In this document: in pieces, positions 51,406 through 60,851 of the stretch
Position numbering within the stretch: the first letter of the stretch is position 1
How the letters are laid out: every line of letters starts with the position of its first letter
Origin: an uncultured Dorea sp.
GTDB taxonomy: Bacteria; Bacillota; Clostridia; Lachnospirales; Lachnospiraceae
NCBI GenBank assembly: GCA_910584095.1
Contig: CAJTYU010000015.1
Span: 1 to 64,000 of the forward strand
Direction: 5' to 3'
DNA length: 64,000 bases
Made by a program: the position numbers and the translations under genes
The notes under the pieces: model-generated
Seen by the model: the letters and a program-made list of their open reading frames with translations, nothing else
The model's database searches: none
Told to the model about the DNA's origin: nothing

Positions 51406-51915
51406 ATGACACGTAGAAACAGAGCCAGATCTTCCAGCCTATTCCTGATGGAATTAATAATTGCAATATTTTTCTTTTCTGCTGCCAGCGCTGTATGTAT
51501 ACAGTTCTTCGTAAAGTCACACTTATTAAGCCAAGAATCCAATGCGCTGAACCATGCGGTGAATGAATGCACCAGTACCGCAGAGCTTATCAATACGTCG
51601 GACAGTATAGCAGACTGCCTTAATATGCTGATGAGGCTGTACCCAAACGGAACATACCCTAACACATATCTTTCTTCCACTGAAATCAGGGAAGCAGACG
51701 TCCAGATTTATTATGACGATACTTTTGAGGAATGTATCAGCCAAAATTCTTCATATATGCTTACTCTTCATCTGGCAAAAGATGATAATAAAGACGGATT
51801 ACTTATTGCAGATATTCAGGTGGCGTCCACAGGAACTTCCAAAACAAAAACAGTAATCTATGAATTGAATACAAAACACCATATAGCAAGGAGGACAGAT
51901 AATGAAGAAAGATAA
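51406..51915 (+). CDS. pseudopilin-like protein
   Basis: The protein has 169 aa. N-terminal RARSSSLFLMELIIAIFFFSAASAVCIQFFV resembles a type IV prepilin helix, with Glu at position +5 relative to the Ser-Leu-Phe-Leu block, but the usual Gly before the cleavage point is Ser. The C-terminal domain is beta-rich. It overlaps the next gene by 14 nt. Confidence 0.65.
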   Translation: MTRRNRARSSSLFLMELIIAIFFFSAASAVCIQFFVKSHLLSQESNALNHAVNECTSTAELINTSDSIADCLNMLMRLYPNGTYPNTYLSSTEIREADVQIYYDDTFEECISQNSSYMLTLHLAKDDNKDGLLIADIQVASTGTSKTKTVIYELNTKHHIARRTDNEER

Positions 51916-52435
51916 AGAACAGTCTTCTTTCGTAAATATTGGCTCTTCATCGCTTTTGATCGTATTTGTAATACTATGTCTGGCTACATTCGCAATTTTA
52001 TCCATCTCCAGCGCGAAAAGCGACTTTTCCCTCAGTGAAAAGCTTGCCAAACACAAAGGACAATACTATGAAGCATCCTCAAAGGCCGAGGAAGTTCTAG
52101 AAGAAATTGATGCCGCGCTGGCTGATACGGCGTCAAAAAACAACTCTTCTAATTCTTCTGGTGATTTTATGAAATCGCCCTATATTGACGATGTAATAAA
52201 AAAGCTTAATGACGCACAGATTTCAGATACTGCGGTATCATGCAAAAAAACAGATAAAAACCTTAAAGTCTTTTATCAGATACCATTAGACGATAAGCAG
52301 ATTCTCAATATAGAGCTTATTGTTACCGATTATACAAAGAACGCAAACTATTACGCAATACAAAAATGGCAGGTCATTTCTACCGACACATGGGAAAACG
52401 ACGATACCTTAAATCTCATGCCGGTGATCCAATAG
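51902..52435 (+). CDS. N-anchored filament-cluster protein
   Basis: The protein has 177 aa. An N-terminal helix (SSSLLIVFVILCLATFAILSISSAKSDF) is followed by a coiled-coil-like helix and a small beta domain. It is reminiscent of PilX/GspK-type minor pilins in order and shape, but there is no sequence signature I can name. AAGGAGG lies before the ATG. Confidence 0.6.
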   Translation: MKKDKEQSSFVNIGSSSLLIVFVILCLATFAILSISSAKSDFSLSEKLAKHKGQYYEASSKAEEVLEEIDAALADTASKNNSSNSSGDFMKSPYIDDVIKKLNDAQISDTAVSCKKTDKNLKVFYQIPLDDKQILNIELIVTDYTKNANYYAIQKWQVISTDTWENDDTLNLMPVIQ

Positions 52436-52449
52436 AAAGGAGTTTTTAC

Positions 52450-53505
52450 ATGGATTTAATTAAGATTTTAGAGCAGGCCATAAACGAAGGGGCATCCGAC
52501 GTATTTATCGTTGCCGGCCTTCCGGTTACTTTTCGAAAAAATGGCGTAATCTGCCAGATTACAAATACAAAGCTCTTTCCGTCAGATACGGAAGCTCTGC
52601 TGACTGAGATCTACGAGCAGGCCGGACAACGCGACCTGAATATTCTAAATAATTCAGGAGATGATGATTTTTCATTCGCCATTCATGGTCTCTCCAGATT
52701 CCGTGTCAGCGCGTATATGCAAAGAGGCGCCCTGTCTGCCGTAATACGGGTTATCACTTTTGATCTTCCTGATTTCAGCGAATTGGGTCTTCCGGAACAT
52801 ATCATTCATCTGGGAGATAACGGTAAAGGCATGATCCTTGTTACCGGTCCCGCCGGAAGCGGTAAATCTACTACGCTTGCATGTATTATTAACCAAATTA
52901 ACAAGACACAGCATAAGCATATCATTACCTTGGAAGATCCGTTGGAATATTTGCACCGCCACAATAAAAGTATCGTGAGCCAGCGTGAAATTAATGTAGA
53001 TACAGAGAATTATGTGACGGCGCTCCGCGCGGCGCTTCGTCAGAGCCCTGATGTTATTCTTCTTGGTGAAATGCGCGATTACGAAACCATCAACATCGCT
53101 ATGACAGCGGCAGAAACCGGTCATCTTCTGTTGTCCACTCTGCATACCATTGGCGCTGCCAACACAATCGACCGTATCATCGATGTATTTCCAGCAAACC
53201 AGCAGCAGCAGATAGGCGCACAGTTATCAATGGCGTTGACGGCAGTTGTATCCCAGCAGCTTGTACCTACCGTAGACGGCAAGGTAACTCCCGCTCTGGA
53301 AATAATGACTGTAACGCCCGCAATCCGAAATATGATCCGGGATAATAAAGTTCACCAGATTGACGGTATCATTTACTCCTCTATGAAAGAAGATATGATT
53401 TCTATGGACGGAAGCCTGCTTAATCTATATAAGCAGGGACGGATTACCAAAGATACTGCTCTGAAATACGCAACAAATCCAGAAATGCTGGGGCGGAAAT
53501 TATAA
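52450..53505 (+). CDS. PilT/PilU-type retraction ATPase
   Basis: The protein has 351 aa from the ATG at 52450 (AAAGGAG 8 nt upstream). Walker A ILVTGPAGSGKSTTLACI, Asp box ITLEDPLEYLH, Walker B QSPDVILLGEMRDYETINIAMTAAETGHLLLSTLHT, and the PilT-specific ending (TPAIRNMIRDNKVHQIDGIIYSSMKEDMISMDGSLLNLYKQGRIT) are present. PilT usually powers retraction; here it is the only motor of the cluster. Confidence 0.92.
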   Translation: MDLIKILEQAINEGASDVFIVAGLPVTFRKNGVICQITNTKLFPSDTEALLTEIYEQAGQRDLNILNNSGDDDFSFAIHGLSRFRVSAYMQRGALSAVIRVITFDLPDFSELGLPEHIIHLGDNGKGMILVTGPAGSGKSTTLACIINQINKTQHKHIITLEDPLEYLHRHNKSIVSQREINVDTENYVTALRAALRQSPDVILLGEMRDYETINIAMTAAETGHLLLSTLHTIGAANTIDRIIDVFPANQQQQIGAQLSMALTAVVSQQLVPTVDGKVTPALEIMTVTPAIRNMIRDNKVHQIDGIIYSSMKEDMISMDGSLLNLYKQGRITKDTALKYATNPEMLGRKL

Positions 53506-53512
53506 TTATCCC

Positions 53513-54337
53513 CTATAAACCTAATAAATATGTTTCAATAGCCTCCGCGCATCCATCGTGGTCATTATCCGCAGCAACCACGTCGCAAAGCTCCTTAATA
53601 TGAGGGCGGGCGTTTCCCATAGCCACGGAAAGCCCCGCCTTCTTGAGCATCTCCGCATCGTTATCAGAATCTCCCACTGCAATCGTTTGGCTGATAGGAA
53701 TCGACAAATATCCGCAAAGCTTTTCAAGTCCTGCCGCCTTAGACATATGCAGGGGCGAAAGTTCTATCGACGTTTCTTCCGAATACACAGCCGTTAATGG
53801 GAATTTATCTAAAGTATCCATTAATTTATCTCTGCTTTCCGTCGATACCGAAAAAAAATTCAATTTTTCAACTGGAAACGGCTCCCTTCGGTAACTTGCA
53901 ATCATATCATCGTGGAGAACCGCCGTCCTCAGCATCAGTTCCTTATACTTGCCAAGCCGGAAATATTCCATCCGCATCACATCGCCGTATGTACACATAT
54001 GCTGCCCATTACTTGCAATATAGATCATTACATCCCTTGTTTCGGCAATTTTCATCAGCTCCTCTACAAGCTCTGCAGGAATCGTCTGAGAATCAATAAC
54101 CCTTTTTTCTATTGAATCATAAATCAACGCTCCATTTTCACATATATAATAACGGATATTCCTGAACTCCTCCTCATAATCCAGAAGCTCAGACGGGCTG
54201 CGGCCTGTACAGATAACCACTGTCTTTCCCCTCAGCACCGCTTTGTCAATTGCCGCCCTTACAGGCTCAGAAATAATCTGCTCACTATTTAAAAGCGTCC
54301 CGTCCATATCTAATGCAATCAAATTGTATTTATCCAT
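53513..54337 (-). CDS. Cof-type HAD-IIB phosphatase
   Basis: The protein has 274 aa. Motif I LIALDMDGTLLNS, motif II VICTGRSP, motif III Lys near SKAAGLEKLCGYL, motif IV AVGDSDNDAEMLKKAGLSVAMGNA. These proteins dephosphorylate sugar phosphates or cofactors; the substrate is not decided by sequence. It is convergent with the PilT gene, 8 nt apart. Confidence 0.92.
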   Translation of the reverse strand: MDKYNLIALDMDGTLLNSEQIISEPVRAAIDKAVLRGKTVVICTGRSPSELLDYEEEFRNIRYYICENGALIYDSIEKRVIDSQTIPAELVEELMKIAETRDVMIYIASNGQHMCTYGDVMRMEYFRLGKYKELMLRTAVLHDDMIASYRREPFPVEKLNFFSVSTESRDKLMDTLDKFPLTAVYSEETSIELSPLHMSKAAGLEKLCGYLSIPISQTIAVGDSDNDAEMLKKAGLSVAMGNARPHIKELCDVVAADNDHDGCAEAIETYLLGL

Positions 54338-54693
54338 AAACTAATTCCCTCCCTCCGCAATTATAACACAATTTGTCTGCTTCGTCATACATAACTTTTC
54401 CGTCTTTCCATATTGCCGCAGCTTCTGCACTGCGCATCCATGTGCTTTTAATGCATAATGAGCCATCTCAAAGGTATCTCTAAGCGGTGATTTTAAGCCC
54501 GGAGCACGTTCTCCAGATCATCAGGATATTTACCGCTTTGATTCTTTTGAAGCTGCCTGTCAGATAAGGGTGTTTCAGACTTCATCCCCGGAAACACAAG
54601 CAAACCGAAAAACGATTTATAATCTTTTTCACTGTTACAGCAAATATGGAATCAATCTCTTTTGCAATTATCGAATAACCTTTTACTGAATTT
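54338..54693 (-). other. gene-free stretch, possible decayed coding remnant
   Basis: No intact gene. On the minus strand about 54390-54485 reads TFEMAHYALKAHGCAVQKLR in one frame, which resembles the AHxxLLAHxxAVxxLR helix of GH1 beta-glucosidases. A neighbouring frame is open for some 45 residues upstream with stops between. It could be a decayed sugar-hydrolase gene, but the match is short. TATAAT just before the HAD gene (about 54357-54362) may be its promoter. Confidence 0.25.
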
Positions 54694-57132
54694 TTAATTC
54701 GACAATCTTTGAATCATTTTAAGTATCCGACCCGCACTGCATCGTATCATTTCTTCCGATAATTTTCCTTGTTCATAAGCCTCACGGATATTTGCAGCAT
54801 CTTTCTGATTTCCGGGCATAATGATATCATTTCCAGCAGCAACGCATTGCCATGGCACACTGCCATTTTCTGGAACAGTTGTATTCCAATCAGACATAAT
54901 TACGCCTTCAAATCCCCATTCTTCACGTGCAATTATCGTACAAAGCTCTCTACTATTAGCCGCATGAACACCATTGATTAAATTATAAGAAGACATCATA
55001 GCAATCGGCTTACTTTTCTTTACTGCAATTTCAAATCCACGCAGATAAATCTCTCTGAGAGCCCGCTCAGAAACACAAACATCCACCCCCATTCTATTAT
55101 CCTCCTGATTATTGCAGACAAAATGTTTGATTGTTACGCCACATCCTCTGTGACTCTGTACCCCATCCGTCACAGATGCTGCCATGACCCCTGACAGAAA
55201 AGGATCTTCCGAATAATATTCAAAGTTACGTCCGCATAATGGATTCCTGTGAATGTTCATACCGGGCGCTAACCACAGATCAACATGAAATTCTTCCATC
55301 TCTACGGCAACAGCCTCTCCAAATTCCCGCATCAAACCTGTGTCCCATGACTGCGCCAATGCTGTTCCTACCGGAAATGCAGTACAATATTGATAATAAG
55401 TATCTGCATTTTCATGATGTTTTGTTTCTTCCAAAAAACCATTCTCTAAAGATCCTAAAACACCGGCGCCATATACGGAATTCGTATCACAATCTACTTC
55501 ATAGCTCTGCCTTAAACGAAGCCCTGCCGGACCATCCGCCATAATCAAAGAACGTATGCCATACTTTTCTTCCAGTGTTTCTGTTGTTTCTCCGGCAGAA
55601 CCAGGCACTCGAATTCCGGCCGATCCGAGAGTGCTGGCGCCCTGAGTAATATTTCCATACAAGAGTGGTATCATTTCTGTAACATGCTGTTCTTTTGCAA
55701 ACGTTATCTGATATGTATTATTCTTTTCTTCCTGCGGTATAAATGAAGAAATCGGAATCTTTTGTTCCTTTGTCTTCTTAAGCCATTCCCTTGCTCTATT
55801 CTTGGCAAATTTAGCTATGCCAAGTTCTTCAACAGATTCTTTTGGGGAACAGACTCCCTTTGTATGTTCCAATATCGTCTGCTGATGAACAGTAAACAAT
55901 TCTGCAAGCTGCAATGACGCGGAATGATTCCCAATCCATATACCATATGTTCCGGCTTCTATGTACCATGCATGCAGCTGTTCCGAAAAACTGGCAAGAT
56001 TTGACTGGTCTATAGATATTACAAGTTTTTGTTTTTCCTGCGGCTTTAAAGTGTTTGTCTTTGCAAACCCAACTAACCTTTGATATTCTTTTGCACAAAT
56101 TGTCTGCGGTAATGTCACATATACTTGTACGACTTCTCGTCCGGAATATGATTTTCCAGTATTTGTCACAGAAACCATGATATCCATGCCTCTCGCTGTT
56201 CTCTGAAGCCCTTCATATCTTATAGAAAAATCCGTATAGGACAGGCCATAACCAAATGGAAACAATGGCTGTATACCGAAGCTGTCAAAATACCGATATC
56301 CAACATAAATTCCTTCCCTGTATTTCTCCGTTTCTAAATTTCCATTCAAATAACCAAAACTGTCTGCTGACGGATAATCTTCATAATGCTTTGCCCAAGT
56401 GGCAGTCAATCTGCCTCCTGGCGCTGCGCGGCCAAACAAAACATCCGCAACTGCATGACCTCCCTCTTGCCCGGGAAGAGAAATATTTAAAACCGCTTTA
56501 ATATTTCCGGCTTCTTGTAAAACATCGGTTAGCTCTATCGGTGACCCGACATTTAAGAGTAGTATAATCGGTATATCCGTCTGATCCAGATATAAAATAT
56601 CTTCCCGCTCTTTTTTACTTAAATAATAGTCTCCTTCTATCTTCCGGCGGTCTTTACCCTCTCCCGCAATACGGCTGATCACATATACTGCTGCTGAAGC
56701 ATCTTCTAAATCTTTTAACATAATTTTTCGTCCGTCCGGCATGGAAAATGGATTGGCTGAATAAGCGTCAAATGGATTTTCTACATGCCTGGCATCTTCT
56801 AAAACTCTTTCCTTCCATGCAGTTCTGGCCGCTTCGTAACGATTCTTATAATCTGCAATCCAGTCTTCGCTTGTAATCACTGCGCCTGCCGTCTTTAAAC
56901 CTCTATATATTGATATACTCTCTCGATTATTAACATCGCCTGAACCGATTCCTCCCTTAACCGTACAGACAGCGCCTCCGCCAAACAATGCAATGGACAT
57001 TGGAACCTCAAGCGGAAGCAAATTTTCATTTTTTAATAAAACCATACCTTCGGCTGACGCATTTCTTGCTAATCTTGCATGATCAAGCTCCCGTTTGGAA
57101 AGCTTTGTTTTCAGTGTACCGCTATAATTCAT
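54694..57132 (-). CDS. GH3 beta-glucosidase with permuted domain order
   Basis: The protein has 812 aa from the ATG at 57132; AGGAGG lies about 15 nt upstream, rather far. Domains run in reverse to most GH3 enzymes: the alpha/beta sandwich domain first (SAEGMVLLKNENLLPL, LLLNVGSPIEL, GQEGGHAVADVLFG), then a fibronectin-III-like domain (about 300-400), and the TIM-barrel domain last, with the nucleophile strand EGVIMSDWNTT near 740. This order is known from Ruminococcus and Butyrivibrio beta-glucosidases. No signal peptide, so it acts in the cytosol on imported beta-glucosides. Confidence 0.9.
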   Translation of the reverse strand: MNYSGTLKTKLSKRELDHARLARNASAEGMVLLKNENLLPLEVPMSIALFGGGAVCTVKGGIGSGDVNNRESISIYRGLKTAGAVITSEDWIADYKNRYEAARTAWKERVLEDARHVENPFDAYSANPFSMPDGRKIMLKDLEDASAAVYVISRIAGEGKDRRKIEGDYYLSKKEREDILYLDQTDIPIILLLNVGSPIELTDVLQEAGNIKAVLNISLPGQEGGHAVADVLFGRAAPGGRLTATWAKHYEDYPSADSFGYLNGNLETEKYREGIYVGYRYFDSFGIQPLFPFGYGLSYTDFSIRYEGLQRTARGMDIMVSVTNTGKSYSGREVVQVYVTLPQTICAKEYQRLVGFAKTNTLKPQEKQKLVISIDQSNLASFSEQLHAWYIEAGTYGIWIGNHSASLQLAELFTVHQQTILEHTKGVCSPKESVEELGIAKFAKNRAREWLKKTKEQKIPISSFIPQEEKNNTYQITFAKEQHVTEMIPLLYGNITQGASTLGSAGIRVPGSAGETTETLEEKYGIRSLIMADGPAGLRLRQSYEVDCDTNSVYGAGVLGSLENGFLEETKHHENADTYYQYCTAFPVGTALAQSWDTGLMREFGEAVAVEMEEFHVDLWLAPGMNIHRNPLCGRNFEYYSEDPFLSGVMAASVTDGVQSHRGCGVTIKHFVCNNQEDNRMGVDVCVSERALREIYLRGFEIAVKKSKPIAMMSSYNLINGVHAANSRELCTIIAREEWGFEGVIMSDWNTTVPENGSVPWQCVAAGNDIIMPGNQKDAANIREAYEQGKLSEEMIRCSAGRILKMIQRLSN

Positions 57133-57220
57133 AATTTTTACTTTTACCCTCCTTTTAATATGCACTCCTTTATGCAACCATTAAATTTACTATTACGGTT
57201 CAAAATTGAAAAGTAATATA

Positions 57221-57278
57221 AAAAGAAAGACTGCCACAGTCAGCTTTTCATAATTCAAAAGGCTTACATATAGCAGTC
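57221..57278 (-). terminator. terminator of the ABC transporter operon
   Basis: GACTGC (57229-57234) and GCAGTC (57273-57278) enclose a further AGC-TTTT / AAAA-GCT pairing. On the minus strand the stem is followed by TTTCTTTTT. It lies 19 nt past the permease stop and separates it from the GH3 gene, which then needs its own promoter or read-through. Confidence 0.55.
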
Positions 57279-57296
57279 GTTTTAAAACCTGTTTTA

Positions 57297-58142
57297 TTAC
57301 TCCTTTACACCGCCAAGTGTAACACCTGCAATGATAAACTTGGAAAGACACAGGTATACGATAATAATCGGCACTATTGCCACCAGAATCATTGTATAGA
57401 TCTTACCCATATCAAAGTTCATATAATCGGCGCCTCGAAGTGTCGCGATCAGAATCGGAACGGTCATCTTGTCTTTCGATTGAATAACCAGAGCCGGAAC
57501 GAAGTAATTATTCCAAGATCCTACAAAACTGAAAATCGCCTGCACCGCAATCGCCGGTTTCATAATCGGAAGTACAATCTGGTTAAAAGTCCTGAACTCT
57601 CCGCAGCCGTCAATTCTTGACGCTTCCACAAGTGACAGCGGAAGTGATGACTGCAGATAACTGTACATAAAATAGAACACAGCCGGAGACGCAATCGAAG
57701 GTATGATCAACGGGAGCAGAGAATCATACATTCCCATATTCGTAATTAACCGCAGGAATCCCATTGCAGTCACCTGCGTAGGCATTACAAGAATTGCCAT
57801 AATAAATGTAAATGCAACTTTCTTTAGTTTAAAATTATACGCATACAGACCATACGCCGTTAATGCTGAAAAATATGTACAAATTGCCGCAGAGCAGCCA
57901 GAAACGATCAGACTGTTTAAGATACCCCTCAACATCGGAAAGGTTCCGTCATTGGCGACATTAGATAGATTTTTTAACAAATAGTTTCCTGGCAATGCAG
58001 AAAAACCTTTCTGCAGGTCTGCATGCGACCGTGTCGCGTTGATGAACAGGATATAGAAGAAAAACAAACACATGAATGACAGGATAATCAGTACAATATG
58101 CGCAACTATACTCCGTAAATGACTTGGCTGTTTTGATTTCAT
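57297..58142 (-). CDS. carbohydrate ABC transporter permease (MalG-type)
   Basis: The protein has 281 aa from the ATG at 58142 (AAGGAGG upstream). It has six membrane helices and the EAA loop VEASRIDGCGEFRTFNQIVLPIMKPA that docks to the ATPase. It is the second permease of a CUT1-type oligosaccharide importer. No ATPase gene is present; CUT1 systems often share an MsmK-type ATPase encoded elsewhere. Confidence 0.93.
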   Translation of the reverse strand: MKSKQPSHLRSIVAHIVLIILSFMCLFFFYILFINATRSHADLQKGFSALPGNYLLKNLSNVANDGTFPMLRGILNSLIVSGCSAAICTYFSALTAYGLYAYNFKLKKVAFTFIMAILVMPTQVTAMGFLRLITNMGMYDSLLPLIIPSIASPAVFYFMYSYLQSSLPLSLVEASRIDGCGEFRTFNQIVLPIMKPAIAVQAIFSFVGSWNNYFVPALVIQSKDKMTVPILIATLRGADYMNFDMGKIYTMILVAIVPIIIVYLCLSKFIIAGVTLGGVKE

Positions 58143-58146
58143 AAAT

Positions 58147-59100
58147 CTATCCCCTCCTTTTCTGTTTTTTCGCTTTTTTCGCTGCTGCTTTCGAACCGTC
58201 CGGGTCATCATTATTTGTCATCCGATATACAAAGAAGCACAGAATACCGCTGACAATAAACAGATAGACGGACAACGCGCCTGCCATACCATAATTTCTG
58301 CTCTTCAAATGGCTGTTCAGGAACATAATCAAAGTCATGGAGGTACGGTCCGGAGTACCCTGTCCATTAGTCAGAATCTGCGGCACATCAAACATCTGCA
58401 GGCCGCCAATGATAGCTGTGATCAGCGTATATGCAAGAATCGGCCGTATCTGCGGCAGCGTAATGTAGAAGAACCGCTGGAAACTGTTGCATCCGTCCAA
58501 CTCAGACGCCTCAAATACATCAGGACTGATTCCCATAATTGCAGCCATCAACATAATCGTTGAATTTCCAAACCACATCAGGAAATTCATAAACCCAACC
58601 AATGATCTTGTTCCCAGCGCGGAACCCAGGAAATCAATGGGCTGACTGGTAAGCCCTATGGACATAAGAATAGAATTAACCGGTCCGTTAGTAGAGAACA
58701 TCGTAAAAAATAACATCGCAAATGCAGACGCCATGATCAGGTTCGGCAGATAGATAACAACCTTAAAAAACTGTGTTCCGTGAATCTTTAACCTTGCATC
58801 TACGAACCACTCCGCAAGTACCAGTGCGATCACAATCTGTGGGATAAATCCTATAATCCATAAGATCAGAGTATTTGCTGCATATTTCAGCATATCCGAC
58901 CCCAGAAGGCTGATATAATTTTCCATTCCGACAAAATTCGGTCCGATCTCTTTAATTCCTGAACGGTAATATTCAAAAAAACTATACCGGATGGTATCCA
59001 CCAAAGGAATAAAGGAAAAAATGAAAAAACTTACAAAAAATGGAAGAATAAAAATATATCCCCATTTTGAATAGTCAACTTTTTTATGTTTTGATTTCAT
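58147..59100 (-). CDS. carbohydrate ABC transporter permease (MalF-type)
   Basis: The protein has 317 aa with six helices. The EAA loop is FEASELDGCNSFQRFFYITLPQIRPI. It opens with FILPFFVSFFIFSFIPLVDTI typical of the family. The basic C-terminus (KKAKKQKRRG) is lysine-rich. It ends 4 nt before the MalG start. Confidence 0.93.
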   Translation of the reverse strand: MKSKHKKVDYSKWGYIFILPFFVSFFIFSFIPLVDTIRYSFFEYYRSGIKEIGPNFVGMENYISLLGSDMLKYAANTLILWIIGFIPQIVIALVLAEWFVDARLKIHGTQFFKVVIYLPNLIMASAFAMLFFTMFSTNGPVNSILMSIGLTSQPIDFLGSALGTRSLVGFMNFLMWFGNSTIMLMAAIMGISPDVFEASELDGCNSFQRFFYITLPQIRPILAYTLITAIIGGLQMFDVPQILTNGQGTPDRTSMTLIMFLNSHLKSRNYGMAGALSVYLFIVSGILCFFVYRMTNNDDPDGSKAAAKKAKKQKRRG

Positions 59101-59162
59101 AAACTATCATTCCTTTCTGCTCCATATGACGCAGGGCAATCAATGCCCCGCGGTCATTTTAT

Positions 59163-60578
59163 CTATTCCGGCCATTGAATCTCGGTAATATCAGGATAAC
59201 GCTCTATGATCGCCGTCTCAAAATTCTTTTTCGCCTTATCATAGTCAACCTTCCCCTGCAGGTAATCGCTGAACGAATTCTGGATTAATTCCACACATCC
59301 CTGATCATATGCGGAAAGCGGAGCAATCTCAATATTTTCTGCAACCGGTGCAAAATATTGAAAAGCATTCTGCCCTCCAAGGAATTCTGAAGCGAAAGAA
59401 TCATCTTCTGCCGCTTCTTTCATACCGCTTGTTGTATTCGTGAAATCCGAATAGTCTTTTGAAATTTTCAGCAGATTATCTTTGTCTACCGTTACCGCAA
59501 GAATAATGTCTTTTACGTGTTTCGGATTATCTGTACCCGTACATGCATGTACATAAGAACCGCCCCAGTTATATTCCTGCGGAGGATTGGTAACAGCCCA
59601 TACGCCGTCTTCACCGTCCCAGTTTGGATTCAAAGTAAAATCAATTCCCCATGCCGGGAACAGGAATGCGAATACTTTAGAAGCAGAACCCATTGCTTTA
59701 TTCCAGTCATCGTTCCACTGACCTTTTATATTCTTATCCAAATAACCTGCATCCAGCCACTCTTTCGAACTATTTACCCAATCCATGATTTTCTGGTCAA
59801 CTTTTATCGTCGTTTCACCAGGACTTACCCATGATTGTTCAATGCTATTGCCATACAGACGGAATGTATCTGCATAAGAAGCAAATGTATAATATCCTTT
59901 TGCTTTTAGCTCTTCCGCCGTTGCTTTTATAGTATCCCAGTCTTTTACTTTCTGACCGATTTCTTCCGGATCATCTGTTCCAAATACTTCTTTGGCGATA
60001 TCACGGCGATATACTAACAGTCCCGGACAGCACTGCCATGTAGAGCCCCTCTGAACGCCATCTACATCAGAAGCTGTAACTTTCGTAAAATCATACTGAT
60101 CTGCCAGATCCTTATCAGGGTCAATTCCAAGATCCTTAAGCGGTATAGCCGCATCCGCATCTGCATCCGTATATTTATTGACATAATCCGTCTCTGACAA
60201 GAAGATATCGACCTTGTCATCGGCTGAAGCGTCTGCCTGCTGCATCAGCGCCTCGTCAAGCTTTTGCTGATAGACGCCATCCTGATTGGGATTGATAATC
60301 CAGTGAATCTCTGTACCGTCGTTTAAAACAGTTACCGTGCCGTCCTTAGAAGTTTCCTTTACTTCCGGATAAACTGCCTCCACACGTTCACGAAATTCGT
60401 CATTCCAGCTATAAATATTAATTACCTTTCCTTCCTCGCCACTTGACGCACCGGCACTTGACGAACCGGCGCTTGACGAACCGCCGTTTCCAGAATCAGA
60501 ACCAGACGACTTCCCGCAGCCTGCTGCCAGACTTGCTGCCATCGCCGCAATTAACATGATACTGACTACTCTCTTTTT
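59163..60578 (-). CDS. sugar ABC transporter substrate-binding lipoprotein
   Basis: The protein has 471 aa from the ATG at 60578 (AAAGGAGGG upstream). A signal peptide ends in lipobox LAAGC, followed by a Gly/Ser/Ala linker coded by a 15-bp tandem repeat near 60440-60485. The rest is a family 1 solute-binding fold (EVYPEVKETSKDG..., WIINPNQDGVYQQKLDEALMQQ, QYDFTKVTASDVDGVQRGSTWQCCPGLLVYRRDIAKEVFG). Context suggests beta-gluco-oligosaccharides as cargo. Confidence 0.93.
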   Translation of the reverse strand, partial: KKRVVSIMLIAAMAASLAAGCGKSSGSDSGNGGSSSAGSSSAGASSGEEGKVINIYSWNDEFRERVEAVYPEVKETSKDGTVTVLNDGTEIHWIINPNQDGVYQQKLDEALMQQADASADDKVDIFLSETDYVNKYTDADADAAIPLKDLGIDPDKDLADQYDFTKVTASDVDGVQRGSTWQCCPGLLVYRRDIAKEVFGTDDPEEIGQKVKDWDTIKATAEELKAKGYYTFASYADTFRLYGNSIEQSWVSPGETTIKVDQKIMDWVNSSKEWLDAGYLDKNIKGQWNDDWNKAMGSASKVFAFLFPAWGIDFTLNPNWDGEDGVWAVTNPPQEYNWGGSYVHACTGTDNPKHVKDIILAVTVDKDNLLKISKDYSDFTNTTSGMKEAAEDDSFASEFLGGQNAFQYFAPVAENIEIAPLSAYDQGCVELIQNSFSDYLQGKVDYDKAKKNFETAIIERYPDITEIQWPE

Positions 60579-60851
60579 CATTGATAAAACCCTCCTTTTA
60601 TATTTGTGAAGCATTAGCTTCACGTTTATTGATGGATGGATTATAATATATAATTTTTTTTAGTTATATTAGAGTTCTTACCAAAATATCAGATTCATGA
60701 CACATTTTAAATTTTCAGCGAAACAATGGGGACTGCCTCGCTTATTTTAGGTCATGAATCTGATATTTTTCACATGTTTTTTATTTTTTTCATACGCGAT
60801 TTCCTCTATGATGTTCTCTATCTAAATATATAAATGAAAGGAGTATAAAGA
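60579..60851. promoter_or_regulatory. divergent regulatory region with 19-bp inverted repeat
   Basis: AAAATATCAGATTCATGAC (60683-60701) and GTCATGAATCTGATATTTT (60751-60769) are a perfect 19-bp inverted repeat with a 49-nt centre, between the transporter operon and the GH94 genes. A minus-strand TATAAT (60645-60640) is a likely -10 for the transporter operon. The GTGAAGC-ATTA-GCTTCAC hairpin (60606-60623) lies in its leader. The paired sites suit a regulator acting on both promoters. Confidence 0.7.

Noticed and set aside
19760..53505. Tad locus and the 49.5-53.5 kb cluster as parts of one pilus system
   Set aside because: Each has its own ATPase type and platform type (single-F TadB/TadC against double-F PilC), and they are over 20 kb apart on opposite strands.
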